Assembly (NCBI GenBank): GCA_027003115.1
Contig: JALWYS010000153.1
Location: forward strand, 1-44,262
Length of the DNA: 44,262 bases
Reading direction: 5' to 3'
DNA from: Deltaproteobacteria bacterium
GTDB taxonomy: Bacteria > Desulfobacterota > Dissulfuribacteria > Dissulfuribacterales > QOAL01
Part shown: positions 7,891 to 16,996 of the stretch, piece after piece
How the letters are laid out: the number at the start of each line of letters is the position of its first letter
How positions within the stretch are numbered: the first letter of the stretch is position 1
The notes under the pieces: model-generated
Told to the model about the DNA's origin: nothing
The model's input: only the letters and a program-made list of their open reading frames with translations
Database searches by the model: none
Program-made: the position numbers and the translations under genes

Positions 7891-8553
7891 TTGTCCCTCA
7901 TATATCTAGAAAATATCTCCTTTGGCTATCCAAATTGCGGTCTTGTCCTGTCAAATCTTGATTTCAAGGTGGAAGAGGGCGAAAAAATTGCGCTTCTAGG
8001 CGGAAATGGCGCTGGCAAGACCACCCTTTTTTACATAATTCTAGGTCTCCTTAGTCCCTTTTCAGGAGAAGTTGAACTTTTTGGAAAAAGGTGCATAACA
8101 GAAAAGGATTTTTCAGGCCCTCGAAAGAGGATAGGCCTTCTTTTTCAGGATCCGGATGACCAGCTCTTTTCTCCCTCTGTCATAGAGGATGTGTCCTTTG
8201 GCCCTCTGAACCTGGGCATGAATAGGAAGAAGGCCCTTGAGATATCAAGATACTGGCTAGACAGGCTCGGCATTCTGCACCTGGAAAAACGGGTGCCCTA
8301 CGAGCTTTCTGGCGGAGAGAAAAAGCTTGTGGCCCTTGCCTCGGTACTTTCCATGGGCCCGGATGTGCTCCTCCTGGATGAACCCATGGCTGGCCTTGAA
8401 GAAAGGGCAGTGGAGAGATTTCTTTCCGTTTTAAAAGATGAGAGCTTCAAGGCCTTTGTTGTCATTACCCATATGCCAAGGCTCCTTGAAGGCGAAATCA
8501 CTAGGGCGCTTTTCCTGGAAAAGGGAAGGCTCAGCCCAGGGCCTCCTTGTTGA
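7891..8553 (+). CDS. nikO: NikO/CbiO-type ATP-binding subunit of the nickel ECF transporter
   Basis: A 220-residue ABC ATPase with a TTG start preceded by GAGGAG (7881-7886). Motifs in order: Walker A GGNGAGKTT, Q-loop LLFQDPDDQLF (the PDDQLF form is typical of ECF transporter ATPases), signature LSGGEKK, Walker B VLLLDEPMAGLEE and the switch histidine in VITHMP. It is the last gene of the nickel operon. Its 3' end overlaps the convergent hisA by 23 bp, leaving no room for an intergenic terminator. Only one ATPase is encoded, so it probably works as a homodimer. Confidence 0.92.
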   Translation: MSLIYLENISFGYPNCGLVLSNLDFKVEEGEKIALLGGNGAGKTTLFYIILGLLSPFSGEVELFGKRCITEKDFSGPRKRIGLLFQDPDDQLFSPSVIEDVSFGPLNLGMNRKKALEISRYWLDRLGILHLEKRVPYELSGGEKKLVALASVLSMGPDVLLLDEPMAGLEERAVERFLSVLKDESFKAFVVITHMPRLLEGEITRALFLEKGRLSPGPPC

Positions 8554-9301
8554 ATTGCACTATCTCCTCCAGGGTCACCCCTTTTCCTCCGAATATGTCA
8601 AGGGCGCTTCCAATAGTAAGATCAATCCTTTCCCTGCCCCTTTCCTTAACCTTGTAGGCATCCTCAATGGACTTTGCGCCCCCTGCGTAGGTGGTGGATA
8701 TGGGGCTTATCTGCCCTAGTAACTCCACAAGGTCAAGGTCAACGCCCTGGCACTTTCCTTCAACATCCACCCCGTGTACCAGGAACTCGCTACAGTAGCC
8801 TGAAAGCCTTTCAAGGGTTTCCTCTCTTATCTCTTCTTTGGTGAAATTCTGCCACCTGTCTGTCACCACGAAGTACCTTCCGTCCCTTTTTCTGCAGCTA
8901 AGGTCAAGGACGAGCCTTTCCCTGCCAACAAGCCCTGTAAGACTTTTGAGCCTTTCCATGTCTATGTGGCCTTTGTAAAAGACAAAGGAGGTAACTATTA
9001 CGTGGCTTGCCCCCTTTTCCAGCCAAAAGCGTGCATTGTCAAGGTTTATGCCCCCGCCTATCTGCATGCCCAACGGCCATGCTGACAGGGCCTCAAGGGC
9101 CGCCTCTTCGTTTCCAGGCCCAAGCATTATGATGTGCCCCCCTGTAAGGCCATGTTTCTTGAAAAGGCGGGCATAAAAACCAGGGGATTTTTCAGAGACA
9201 AAGTTTTCCCTAAGCTTAGACTTGTGCGTGTCTGAAAGGGTGGAACCTACTATCTGTTTTACCTTTCCTGCATGTATGTCAATGCACGGTCTAATCTTCA
9301 T
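8531..9301 (-). CDS. hisA: Phosphoribosylformimino-AICAR ribotide isomerase, eukaryotic-type HisA
   Basis: About 256 residues from ATG 9301 (MKIRPCIDIHAGKVKQIVG), preceded by GGAAAGG; an upstream extension to 9373 would lie within metF. The fold is a (beta/alpha)8 barrel with the catalytic Asp in the IDIHAGKVKQ motif, GGGINLDNA mid-barrel and YAGGAKSIEDA near the end. Several segments (GSTLSDTHKSKLRENF, HIIMLGPGNEEAALEAL, VLDLSCRKRDGRYFVVTDRWQ) match the fungal/plant HIS6-type subfamily instead of the usual bacterial HisA. It catalyses the fourth step of histidine biosynthesis. No other his gene is nearby. Its start overlaps the end of metF by 11 bp, so it ends the minus-strand run. Confidence 0.87.
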   Translation of the reverse strand: MKIRPCIDIHAGKVKQIVGSTLSDTHKSKLRENFVSEKSPGFYARLFKKHGLTGGHIIMLGPGNEEAALEALSAWPLGMQIGGGINLDNARFWLEKGASHVIVTSFVFYKGHIDMERLKSLTGLVGRERLVLDLSCRKRDGRYFVVTDRWQNFTKEEIREETLERLSGYCSEFLVHGVDVEGKCQGVDLDLVELLGQISPISTTYAGGAKSIEDAYKVKERGRERIDLTIGSALDIFGGKGVTLEEIVQFNKEALG

Positions 9302-10862
9302 CTTCTGCCTTTCCTGTGATGTGCTTATGATCCAGTCCCTTGTAGTAATTGAGCCAAGAAGACTGCCTGTCAAGGGCCCAGTTCCTGGGCGGGAATATCT
9401 CCTGCTCCTTCAAAAGCTCTGTGGCATCCATGCCTGCCCTTTGAAACTTTCTGACATAGAGACACCTTTTCTGATCTCCCCACACCTCGCACCAGCCGTC
9501 TTGGCTTCCTCCGCATGGCCCGTTAATGAGCTTTTTGGCACACTGGGACTGGGGGCACAGAAATTCAAGCTCCCCAAGGTAACAGTCACCGCACCTTTGA
9601 CACTCATAGAGAATACCCTTAAAAAAGTATTCCACTGAGGTAAGCCACGAGATGCAACCCCTCCTCTCGCACCCTTGCACAATCCTTCGTGCAGTTTCAA
9701 AAAATCCCTTTCCTTGTTCAAAAAAGAGGCGGTGGACTGCCTTTCCAAGAAGGTGAGAGAAACTGGGCCTTTTTCTTTTCATAGGCCTTTTTTCGACAAA
9801 TTCCTTTCTATTAAGCCCTGTATCCTTATCCAACTTGAATATGAATGAATCCCATTCCTCTGGAAAAAGGAACTCCTTCACGAAATCTTGCCAGTTTTGT
9901 GCGTATTCCTCTGCCTTTTCAATGATCTGCGCAATGTGTTCATATTCAAGGCCTGGGCCACTTAGATGAACTCCTTGAAATCCCAGGCCATAGAGGCATG
10001 CAACAAGCTTGGCTGACATATCAAGCCTCATATCAAGGGATTTCGACTCCGGCCAGGCCTCCATTTTCCTTAGAAGCCTTTCAGGCATGGTGCATCCTGG
10101 AATAATGTTCTTGTAAATTATGCGACCAAGCCTTTTTGTGGGAATAAGGACAGTAGCCAGTATTGGCACGGCCATACCCATTTTTTCAAGGACAAGCCTT
10201 GTCTCCTGGAACTTTCTTATGTCATACCCCATCTGGGTTATGACGTACTGGGCCCCTGCCTGGATCTTTCTCCTGAGTTTTATGTACTGAAGGAGCTGTT
10301 CTGGAAAGGTCCTTTTAAAGGGAGAGACCACACAGCCTGCGTAAAAGTCCATGGGCGCAAGTTTTACGCCTCCTCCTGGGGCCTTGCTGTTTATGACAAG
10401 CCCCTGTTTTATCTCCTCTATCATTGAAAGAACAAGAACAGAGTCCAGGTCGAAGACAGGTTTAGCCCTGCCTTTGTAACCATACCTGGGAAAGTCCCCT
10501 GTCATGACAAGCAGTGTGTTAAGCCCGGCCCTGTCCAGCTCGAAAAGAATGGATTCAATGAGGTTCCTGTTCTTGTCCTTGCATGAAAAGTGGATAATGG
10601 GGTCCATACCCAGGGACTTTATCTCCTGGCCCAGGGCCTGTGGGGTAAGGGCCGGGTGCCCACCTGCATTGTCTGTTATGGAAAGTGCGCAGATTCGTTT
10701 TGCCTTGGCTGCTTTCTCGGTGAAACGGATGATGTCGTCAAGGGCCTTTCCCTTTGAGGCCCTGGCAGGAACAAGCTCAAAGGTGAATACAAACTGGCTG
10801 AAATCGGGTCTGTCTTTGTCTTGCGAAACGGTTATGCATTTTTTAAGGGCATCTCTAAGCAT
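9291..10862 (-). CDS. metF: Methylenetetrahydrofolate reductase fused to a MetV-type cysteine-rich C-terminal domain
   Basis: A 523-residue protein. Residues ~1-310 are the MTHFR TIM barrel (FTFELVPARASKGKALDD, LSITDNAGGHPALTP, LLVMTGDFPRYG, QYVITQMGYD). The C-terminal ~130 residues carry a cysteine cluster (YECQRCGDCYLGELEFLCP, then CAKKLINGPCGGS and WCEV) characteristic of the MTHFR_C/MetV domain found in organisms with the Wood-Ljungdahl pathway. In acetogens MetV is usually a separate partner subunit; here it is fused. The enzyme interconverts methylene- and methyl-tetrahydrofolate, using flavin and probably an iron-sulfur cluster in the MetV part. It could serve methionine synthesis, the methyl branch of CO2 fixation, or both; the window does not decide this. 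Confidence 0.9.
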   Translation of the reverse strand: MLRDALKKCITVSQDKDRPDFSQFVFTFELVPARASKGKALDDIIRFTEKAAKAKRICALSITDNAGGHPALTPQALGQEIKSLGMDPIIHFSCKDKNRNLIESILFELDRAGLNTLLVMTGDFPRYGYKGRAKPVFDLDSVLVLSMIEEIKQGLVINSKAPGGGVKLAPMDFYAGCVVSPFKRTFPEQLLQYIKLRRKIQAGAQYVITQMGYDIRKFQETRLVLEKMGMAVPILATVLIPTKRLGRIIYKNIIPGCTMPERLLRKMEAWPESKSLDMRLDMSAKLVACLYGLGFQGVHLSGPGLEYEHIAQIIEKAEEYAQNWQDFVKEFLFPEEWDSFIFKLDKDTGLNRKEFVEKRPMKRKRPSFSHLLGKAVHRLFFEQGKGFFETARRIVQGCERRGCISWLTSVEYFFKGILYECQRCGDCYLGELEFLCPQSQCAKKLINGPCGGSQDGWCEVWGDQKRCLYVRKFQRAGMDATELLKEQEIFPPRNWALDRQSSWLNYYKGLDHKHITGKAEDED

Positions 10863-10883
10863 CAGGGATACCAGGCTTTGTTA

Positions 10884-12860
10884 TCAGACCTTTGCCCTCA
10901 GACACCTCTTGTCTCCAATCCTGATGGTGATCTTTTTTGAATCAAGGTATTCAAGAAGGGGAATCATGAATTTCCTGGATAGACCCCCACTGAGATTTCG
11001 GAAGTCAGAGACGCTCATCTCCTGGTTTTTCTTGAGATAGTCTATTACCCGCCTTTCTATCTCTGACAGGGCCTCAGGATGATAGAAGATTCCTTCTTTT
11101 ACCTTAATAAGCTTTCCTTCACGTACAAGGAGCTGAAAAAACTGCCTGGCCTGTTCCATGTCTTCCTTGTCCTTTATGGCCTTATCCAAGGCCTCATCAA
11201 CAGAAGGCGGAAGGAGGGCACCCCTCTTGAATATCTCTTCAATCCTTTTCTTTACCTTCTCCTCATCTCCCTTGAGCCTTATCTTGTGGGTGGAAAGCCG
11301 CACGCTGTCCTTGTCTGAAGAAACTTTGCCCTTTTTGGTGAGCACTTCGAGAATCTTGTTAAAAAGTTTCTGGATTGGAGCCCTTGAAGGGTTCTCCCCC
11401 CTTGGGGCCGCTGCCTTTCCGGGGCCAGAGATGGGAAAGAGCCTTGACTTTAGCTCCTCCTTGGGCATGGCCTCAACAAGGGGATTCTTTTCATGGTATC
11501 TACCCAGGATGGAGATGGTCTTTTCCATAAGGTCCTCAAAGACCTCCAAGGAGACATAACGGTCTTCCCCTTCAAATTTAAGGATTTTCCCTGAACCCAG
11601 AAGGCTATCCAAGAGTTTTTTAAGCGTCTTTCCGTATAGCCCGGTTCTTATCCCTATTTCCACCCTTGAAAGGCCTCTGTAGCCTGCGTTTTTAAGGTGA
11701 ACTTCTATGACCTCTGAAGGCTCGGCCCTGGCAAGGATCTCAAGCTCTTTCCACATCCAGTCCTTGTGGCGTTTTCTCTTTCTTGGGACAGGATTAAGGA
11801 TACGTCCTCCTCCAATGGTCCGAATGGGAGAGTAGGACCTGATTACATACCTGTCCCCTGGAAGAACGGCTACTGGTTCCTCAAGCTTTATCTGGCAGTA
11901 ACTGGTTGAGCCTGGAAGGATCTCGTCCTCCCTAAGGAGTATCCTTCCTATGACCTCGGCCGTTCCCACATGCAGCCGCACAGGGGCCCTGTGCTTAAGG
12001 GGCCTTTGGGCACTTTCCAGATAATAGAATTCGATATCGAGAAGGTAGCTAGGCTGAAGGGAGGAGGGCAAGGCCACCACCATGCCCCTTTGGACGCTTT
12101 CCTTTGAAATACCCTGAAGGTTGAGGGCAGTTCTAAGGCCTGGAACTGTCTTTTGGCTTTCCCTGCCATGGATCTGGATTGTCCTTATGCGGCACTCATG
12201 CCCTGGAGGAAATATGGTCATCTCGTCTCCTACAGATGCGGTTCCGGAAATTACCGTGCCTGTAACCACTGTTCCAAATCCCTTCATGACAAAGCTTCTG
12301 TCAACTGGGAGCCTGAAGGGGCCCTGGACCTTTCTTCCAGGAATGGTGGAGACAATCCTGTCTATTTGGGTAAGAAGCTCATCCAGGCCCTGGCCTGTTA
12401 CAGCAGAGACGGCAACCACCGGGCTTTCTTCCAAAAAGGTGCCTGAAAGAAAGTCCTTGACGTCCTCCCTTACAAGCTCAAGCCACTCCTGGTCCACCAT
12501 GTCTGCCTTGGTAAGCACCACAAGGCCATGTCTTACCCCAAGGAGCTGGCAGATCTCAAGGTGCTCCCTGGTTTGTGGCATGACCCCCTCGTCTGCCGCA
12601 ATAACCAGGGCCACAAAGTCCACTCCGGCCACTCCTGCCACCATGTTTTTTACAAATCTTTCGTGGCCAGGCACATCCACCACTCCCACTGAGACCCCGG
12701 AAGGAAGCTCAAGCCTTGCAAAGCCAAGCTCAATGGTGATTCCCCGTTCCTTTTCCTCCTTGAGCCTGTCTGTGTCTGTGCCGGTAAGAGCCTTTACAAG
12801 CGTGGTCTTACCGTGATCAATGTGGCCAGCGGTTCCCAGTATGACGGTTTTCGTATCCAC
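10884..12860 (-). CDS. selB: Selenocysteine-specific translation elongation factor SelB
   Basis: A 658-residue GTPase with a GTG start. The G domain contains GHIDHGKTT, the switch region [22 protein letters not shown] and TKAD. EF-Tu-like domains 2 and 3 follow, and the C-terminal ~250 residues are the winged-helix repeats that bind the SECIS hairpin (final repeats [18 protein letters not shown] and the [11 protein letters not shown] segment). The start [17 protein letters not shown] and the length fit bacterial SelB. It brings Sec-tRNA to in-frame UGA codons. I did not find selA, selC, selD or a selenoprotein with in-frame TGA in the window. It lies between metG and metF with about 21-bp gaps, so it is probably co-transcribed with them. 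Confidence 0.95.
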   Translation of the reverse strand: MDTKTVILGTAGHIDHGKTTLVKALTGTDTDRLKEEKERGITIELGFARLELPSGVSVGVVDVPGHERFVKNMVAGVAGVDFVALVIAADEGVMPQTREHLEICQLLGVRHGLVVLTKADMVDQEWLELVREDVKDFLSGTFLEESPVVAVSAVTGQGLDELLTQIDRIVSTIPGRKVQGPFRLPVDRSFVMKGFGTVVTGTVISGTASVGDEMTIFPPGHECRIRTIQIHGRESQKTVPGLRTALNLQGISKESVQRGMVVALPSSLQPSYLLDIEFYYLESAQRPLKHRAPVRLHVGTAEVIGRILLREDEILPGSTSYCQIKLEEPVAVLPGDRYVIRSYSPIRTIGGGRILNPVPRKRKRHKDWMWKELEILARAEPSEVIEVHLKNAGYRGLSRVEIGIRTGLYGKTLKKLLDSLLGSGKILKFEGEDRYVSLEVFEDLMEKTISILGRYHEKNPLVEAMPKEELKSRLFPISGPGKAAAPRGENPSRAPIQKLFNKILEVLTKKGKVSSDKDSVRLSTHKIRLKGDEEKVKKRIEEIFKRGALLPPSVDEALDKAIKDKEDMEQARQFFQLLVREGKLIKVKEGIFYHPEALSEIERRVIDYLKKNQEMSVSDFRNLSGGLSRKFMIPLLEYLDSKKITIRIGDKRCLRAKV

Positions 12861-12881
12861 CCTATGTTGCCCTTTATTCCT

Positions 12882-14825
12882 TTAGCTTATTGGTGCCCCT
12901 GGTTCGGTATCTGGAGATACCTCCAAAAGATGGAGGCCTGACTTGTCCTTTGCAACAAGGAGCATGCCCTGGGAGGTAACGCCCCTTAGCTTTACAGGTT
13001 TTAGGTTTGAAACGATCACTACCTTCTTGCCAACTAGGGAGTCGGGTGAGAAGTGATCTGCTATGCCTGCAACAATGGTTCGTTCTTCAGGGGCCTTTAC
13101 AGTGAGTTTAAGAAGCCTGTCTGCATTTGGATGTTTTTCTGCAGACACTATCTCTGCCACCCTGAGCTCCACCCTTGAAAAGTCGTCTATATTGATGAAT
13201 TTTTCTTCGGTCTCAGCCTGTTTTTCCATCTTCTTTTCCTTTTCTCTTTCCTTTTGGGCCTTCTTTGGCTTTTGGGCCTGCTTGGCCTCTTTCTTTGAAG
13301 GGCCTATCCGGGGAAAAAGGGGAGGGATCTTTTTTACTTCCTCTCCACCCTTTAGCCTGCCCCATGAAAGGCCTTGGGGTGTAAGCTCTTTGTCTGGCGA
13401 AAGTCCAAGGCTTTCCAGCATCTTTTCGGTAGACTTGGGCATCACAGGCCATATCAAGACGGCAGTAAGTCTTAATCCTTCCATGAGGCAGTACATGACG
13501 TCGTCAAGAAGAAGGGCCTTTTCCTCTTCTTTTGCAAGCTGCCAGGGTGCCATCTGGTCAATGACCTTGTTTGCAAGGTTTAGGACCCTCCAAAGTTCTG
13601 CCAGACCATTGTGGGCCTGAAACTTACCCATGAGTTCCTTCCATCTGGTTACCAGGGCTGTAAACTCCTTCTTTAGTTCATCCTGTGGACCCTCAAGGCG
13701 CCTTTCAACAGGCACCACGCCCTTTCTGAACTTATGGAGCATGGTTACGGATCTGCTGAAGAGGTTTCCAAGGTCGTTTGCGAGATCTGCGTTTATCCTG
13801 GTTACAAAGCCCTCGTAGCTGAAACTGGCATCAAGGCCAAAGCTCATCTCCCTCATGAGGCAGTATCTTGTGGCATCGGCGCCAAAGTTCTCCACAAGCC
13901 ATCTAGGCCTTACGATATTCCCAAGGCTCTTTGACATCTTTTCTTCCTTTATCTTCCAGTAGCCATGCACGTGCAGGGCCTGGTAGGGCTCAAGCCCAAT
14001 GGCGTGAAGCATAATGGGCCAGTAGATGCCGTGAGGTTTAAGAATGTCCTTGGCAATGACGTGGTTGGCAACGGGCCAGAATTTCTTGAAGTTTTCCCCC
14101 TCTGGAAAGTCCAGGCCACTAAGGTAGTTGATAAGGGCATCGAACCAGACATAGGTCACAAAGTTCTTATCAAAGGGAAGTGGAACTCCCCAGGTGAGCC
14201 GGGATACGGGTCTTGAGATGCAAAGATCGTCAAGAGGGTCCTTTAAAAAGGAGAGCACCTCGTTCCTGTAACGCTCTGGTCCAATGAATTCAGGGTTTGC
14301 CTTGATGTGGTCAATGAGCCACTGCTGGTACTTGCTCATGAGGAAAAAGTAGTTCTTCTCCTTGAGTCTTGTTGGTTTCACCTTGTGGTCCGGGCACTTG
14401 CCGTCCTCTAGCTCACGTTCTATGAGGAAACGCTCGCATCCGAAGCAGTAAAGGCCCTCGTACTCTCTGAACTCGATGTCACCCTGGTCATAGACCTTCT
14501 GAAGGACCATCTGGACCGTCTTTATGTGTTGCGGATCAGTTGTCCGTATGAATCTGTCAGGGTGGATGTTCAGAAGGGGCCATGTCTTTCTGAACTTGTC
14601 GCTGATGAGATCCGTGTATTCCTTTGGGGAAAGGCCCATCTTCTCTGCGGCCTGAACAATCTTGTCCCCGTGTTCGTCGGTTCCTGTGAGAAAAAAGGTC
14701 TCGTGGCCAATGAGTCTGTGGAAACGGTTCTGAACATCTGCAACAACAGTGGAATAGGCGTGCCCAAGGTGGGGCTCAGCATTCACGTAGTAGATGGGTG
14801 TGGTGATGTAGAATCTGTCAGTCAT
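12882..14825 (-). CDS. metG: Methionyl-tRNA synthetase
   Basis: 647 residues from ATG 14825 (MTDRFYITTPIYYVNAE); the frame stays open upstream but that part lies in ricT and is low-complexity. The class I signatures are PHLGHAYS (HIGH-type) and KMSKSLGN. A zinc-knuckle region has CFGCERFL and a nearby CPDH. An anticodon-binding helical domain follows. The C-terminus carries, after a Lys/Glu-rich linker (KKEAKQAQKPKKAQKEREKE), an Arc1p/Trbp111-type tRNA-binding OB domain (FSRVELRVAEIVSAEKHPNAD), common in dimeric bacterial MetG. It overlaps the end of ricT by 8 bp; the ricT-metG linkage is common in bacteria. Confidence 0.96.
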   Translation of the reverse strand: MTDRFYITTPIYYVNAEPHLGHAYSTVVADVQNRFHRLIGHETFFLTGTDEHGDKIVQAAEKMGLSPKEYTDLISDKFRKTWPLLNIHPDRFIRTTDPQHIKTVQMVLQKVYDQGDIEFREYEGLYCFGCERFLIERELEDGKCPDHKVKPTRLKEKNYFFLMSKYQQWLIDHIKANPEFIGPERYRNEVLSFLKDPLDDLCISRPVSRLTWGVPLPFDKNFVTYVWFDALINYLSGLDFPEGENFKKFWPVANHVIAKDILKPHGIYWPIMLHAIGLEPYQALHVHGYWKIKEEKMSKSLGNIVRPRWLVENFGADATRYCLMREMSFGLDASFSYEGFVTRINADLANDLGNLFSRSVTMLHKFRKGVVPVERRLEGPQDELKKEFTALVTRWKELMGKFQAHNGLAELWRVLNLANKVIDQMAPWQLAKEEEKALLLDDVMYCLMEGLRLTAVLIWPVMPKSTEKMLESLGLSPDKELTPQGLSWGRLKGGEEVKKIPPLFPRIGPSKKEAKQAQKPKKAQKEREKEKKMEKQAETEEKFINIDDFSRVELRVAEIVSAEKHPNADRLLKLTVKAPEERTIVAGIADHFSPDSLVGKKVVIVSNLKPVKLRGVTSQGMLLVAKDKSGLHLLEVSPDTEPGAPIS

Positions 14826-15951
14826 TTGATTGGCCCTTGTTTTTGTTGTTCCTGCCATGCTGGCGGTTTTTGCCAGTGCCTTTCTTCTTTTGTCTTTTTT
14901 TGGAGGCCTTTGGCTGTTTCTGCCCCTGTTTCTTGGGTGATTTTTTCTGCCCCTGACGTTTTTTCTGGCGGCCCTTGGATTTTGAGCGAGTCTTTTCCAG
15001 CCTCTTTTTCTCCTCTTTTTCTTCCTCCTGGCCCTGTTCGCTCTCTTTTGTAAAAGAGGTGGGTTCCTGCTCAAGCCCTTCTGAGCTTTTTTTGCCTTCA
15101 AGCTCCTCCATGGTGTATTCGATAATTGAGCCATCTGGCATGGCAACAGTTACGGCCTGTTTGAAGATGTTTTGTCTTATGACCTTTCCCTGTCCGGTAG
15201 GGGTCTGGCATGCCTTCCCCAGGGTCGGAAGGTTCTGGGACATCTCCTTGTATGTCTTGTACTCATAGGTGAGGCAGCAGAGGAGGCGTCCGCAAAGCCC
15301 AGATATCTTGTTTGGGTTGAGGGGAAGATTTTGGGCCTTGGCCATTTTGATGGATATGGAATCAAAGGATGTGAGAAAGCTTGCACAGCAAAGCTCCCTT
15401 CCACAGCATCCAATACCTCCCACGAGCTTTGCCTCGTGCCTTATGCCGATCTGCCTCATCTCCACCCTCATCCTCAGGTCCTTTACCAGGGCCTTAACAA
15501 GTTCCCTGAAATCCACCCTGCCGTCTGCAGAGTAGAAGAAGATGATCTTGCTGTGGTCAAAAAAGCTTTCAACCCTTATTAGCTTCATCTTGAGCCCGAG
15601 CCTGTCTATGTGTCCCTGGCATATGGCCCAGGCCTCTTTTTCAAACTCAAGGTTCTTGTAGTAATCTTCTATCTCGCTGGTTGTGGCCAGGCGCTCTATT
15701 TCAGGCGGAAGACACCTTTCTGGCATCTGTATCCTGATTGGCTTGCTAACTATCTGGCCAACCTCCTTACCGTTTGGCGTTGGAACAACTACCCACTCGC
15801 CTTCCTTAAGCTCAAGGCCACCTGAGCGAAAAGTCATGGCAGAGGCATCTGGCCGGATGCGGACCCGGCAGAGCACGCATTTGACCAGGGGGCTTTCCCC
15901 TATCTCTGTGTCATTCGAAGCAACTATTGGTGTGTTTTCCTTTTTATTCAT
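14818..15951 (-). CDS. ricT: RicT/PSP1-domain protein (YaaT family) with a long basic tail
   Basis: 377 residues from ATG 15951 (MNKKENTP); a TTG at 15975 is the alternative start, and neither has a clear Shine-Dalgarno. The PSP1 domain is recognised by its cysteine-rich core GGIGCCGRELCCASFL and the later GLCGRLLCCLTYEYKTYKEM. In Bacillus RicT acts with RicA and RicF, binding an iron-sulfur cluster and influencing RNase Y processing; the function in this group is not established. The last ~80 residues are almost wholly Lys/Arg/Gln/Glu (EEEKEEKKRLEKTRSKSKGR then repeated KK/RQKK blocks), probably disordered and nucleic-acid-binding. It lies between holB and metG, an arrangement that recurs across bacteria. 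Confidence 0.9.
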   Translation of the reverse strand: MNKKENTPIVASNDTEIGESPLVKCVLCRVRIRPDASAMTFRSGGLELKEGEWVVVPTPNGKEVGQIVSKPIRIQMPERCLPPEIERLATTSEIEDYYKNLEFEKEAWAICQGHIDRLGLKMKLIRVESFFDHSKIIFFYSADGRVDFRELVKALVKDLRMRVEMRQIGIRHEAKLVGGIGCCGRELCCASFLTSFDSISIKMAKAQNLPLNPNKISGLCGRLLCCLTYEYKTYKEMSQNLPTLGKACQTPTGQGKVIRQNIFKQAVTVAMPDGSIIEYTMEELEGKKSSEGLEQEPTSFTKESEQGQEEEKEEKKRLEKTRSKSKGRQKKRQGQKKSPKKQGQKQPKASKKRQKKKGTGKNRQHGRNNKNKGQSND

Positions 15952-15956
15952 GAGTT

Positions 15957-16991
15957 TCAAGTGCCAAGCATACAATTACTTTTTTTAAGCCAGAATGCCA
16001 GGATAAAATCCGCTATCATTTCAGGCTTTACATTTCTTTCAGCCATTTTCCTGGCACTGGAAATTCTTTTTTCATAGCCCACAAGGGTATCATAATTGGT
16101 ACGCTCAGCCAACTGGCCAAGGAGAGGGACTATATCTTGGTGCATGACTAAATCTTGCTTATTCCCTTTTTTATTTGTTGTTTTGAGTGTCTTTCCTGAT
16201 ATTAAAAGCAGGTCCCTTGTCAGGGTTCTTGCGACCTCTAAGGCAAGTTGGACGCTTTCAGGGGAGTTCCACAAGAAGGAACCTGTTTCAATGAAGGAAA
16301 GGGACTTGTTTTCACTTATAAGAAATTTAATTATTCTGTCCCTGATTTCAAAGGCAAGGGAAAGTTTTTCCTCATCTTGGATGGAAAGGTATTCAACCAG
16401 AAATCTTAGAAATTCCGAAGGTCCACGTCCAGTTTTAGAGGAAATCTCCGATACGTATTCCTCTGAGAAGGAGGCTGTTGAAAGCCTCAAAACCTGACAT
16501 CTGGAGACTATTGTTGGTAAAAGGATGGATATGCTTCCTGATGAAAGAAGTAGATGCGTATGAGTGGGGGGCTCCTCAAGAAGCTTTAAAAGGGCATTTG
16601 CCGCACTTGGATGCATCCTTTCAACCTGATTTATGACAACCACCCGTCTTTTCCCTTCAAGGGGAGAAAACTTCACCTGTTCCTGAAGCCTCCTTATTTG
16701 CTCTATTTTTATAAATGCGCCAAGTGGTGAAATCTCAATGAGGTCTGGATGGATTCCACCTTTCACCTTTATGCAACTAGTGCACCTGCTGCAAGGCCTT
16801 AAAAAGGATTCCTGCCCTTTAACAGCGGTATCGGTTGGTGAATCACAAAGAAGGAGCATCGAAAGTTCCTTGAGGCTTTGAGCCCTTAGTGGTTCGTTAC
16901 CTCCAGCCAGGAGGTAGGCGTGGGCAAGCCTTTGCATGCAGATAGCCCTTGAAAGGATTTTGCGTGGGGTAATGAAAACAGGCTCTTTCAT
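15957..16991 (-). CDS. holB: DNA polymerase III delta-prime subunit
   Basis: A 344-residue clamp-loader subunit. The N-terminal AAA+ fold reads QRLAHAYLLAGGNEPL, where the P-loop is degenerate as is normal for delta-prime. A zinc-binding cysteine set (CSRCTSCIKVKGGIHPD), the sensor-type segment VVVINQVERMHPSAANALLKLLEEPP, and ILLPTIVSRCQVLRL with the SRC motif follow. It loads the beta clamp together with DnaX and HolA. The start ATG 16991 is 5 bp after the mrcA stop; the 3' end lies next to ricT. The C-terminal helical domain is poorly conserved, as usual. Confidence 0.92.
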   Translation of the reverse strand: MKEPVFITPRKILSRAICMQRLAHAYLLAGGNEPLRAQSLKELSMLLLCDSPTDTAVKGQESFLRPCSRCTSCIKVKGGIHPDLIEISPLGAFIKIEQIRRLQEQVKFSPLEGKRRVVVINQVERMHPSAANALLKLLEEPPTHTHLLLSSGSISILLPTIVSRCQVLRLSTASFSEEYVSEISSKTGRGPSEFLRFLVEYLSIQDEEKLSLAFEIRDRIIKFLISENKSLSFIETGSFLWNSPESVQLALEVARTLTRDLLLISGKTLKTTNKKGNKQDLVMHQDIVPLLGQLAERTNYDTLVGYEKRISSARKMAERNVKPEMIADFILAFWLKKSNCMLGT

Positions 16992-16996
16992 AGGAA

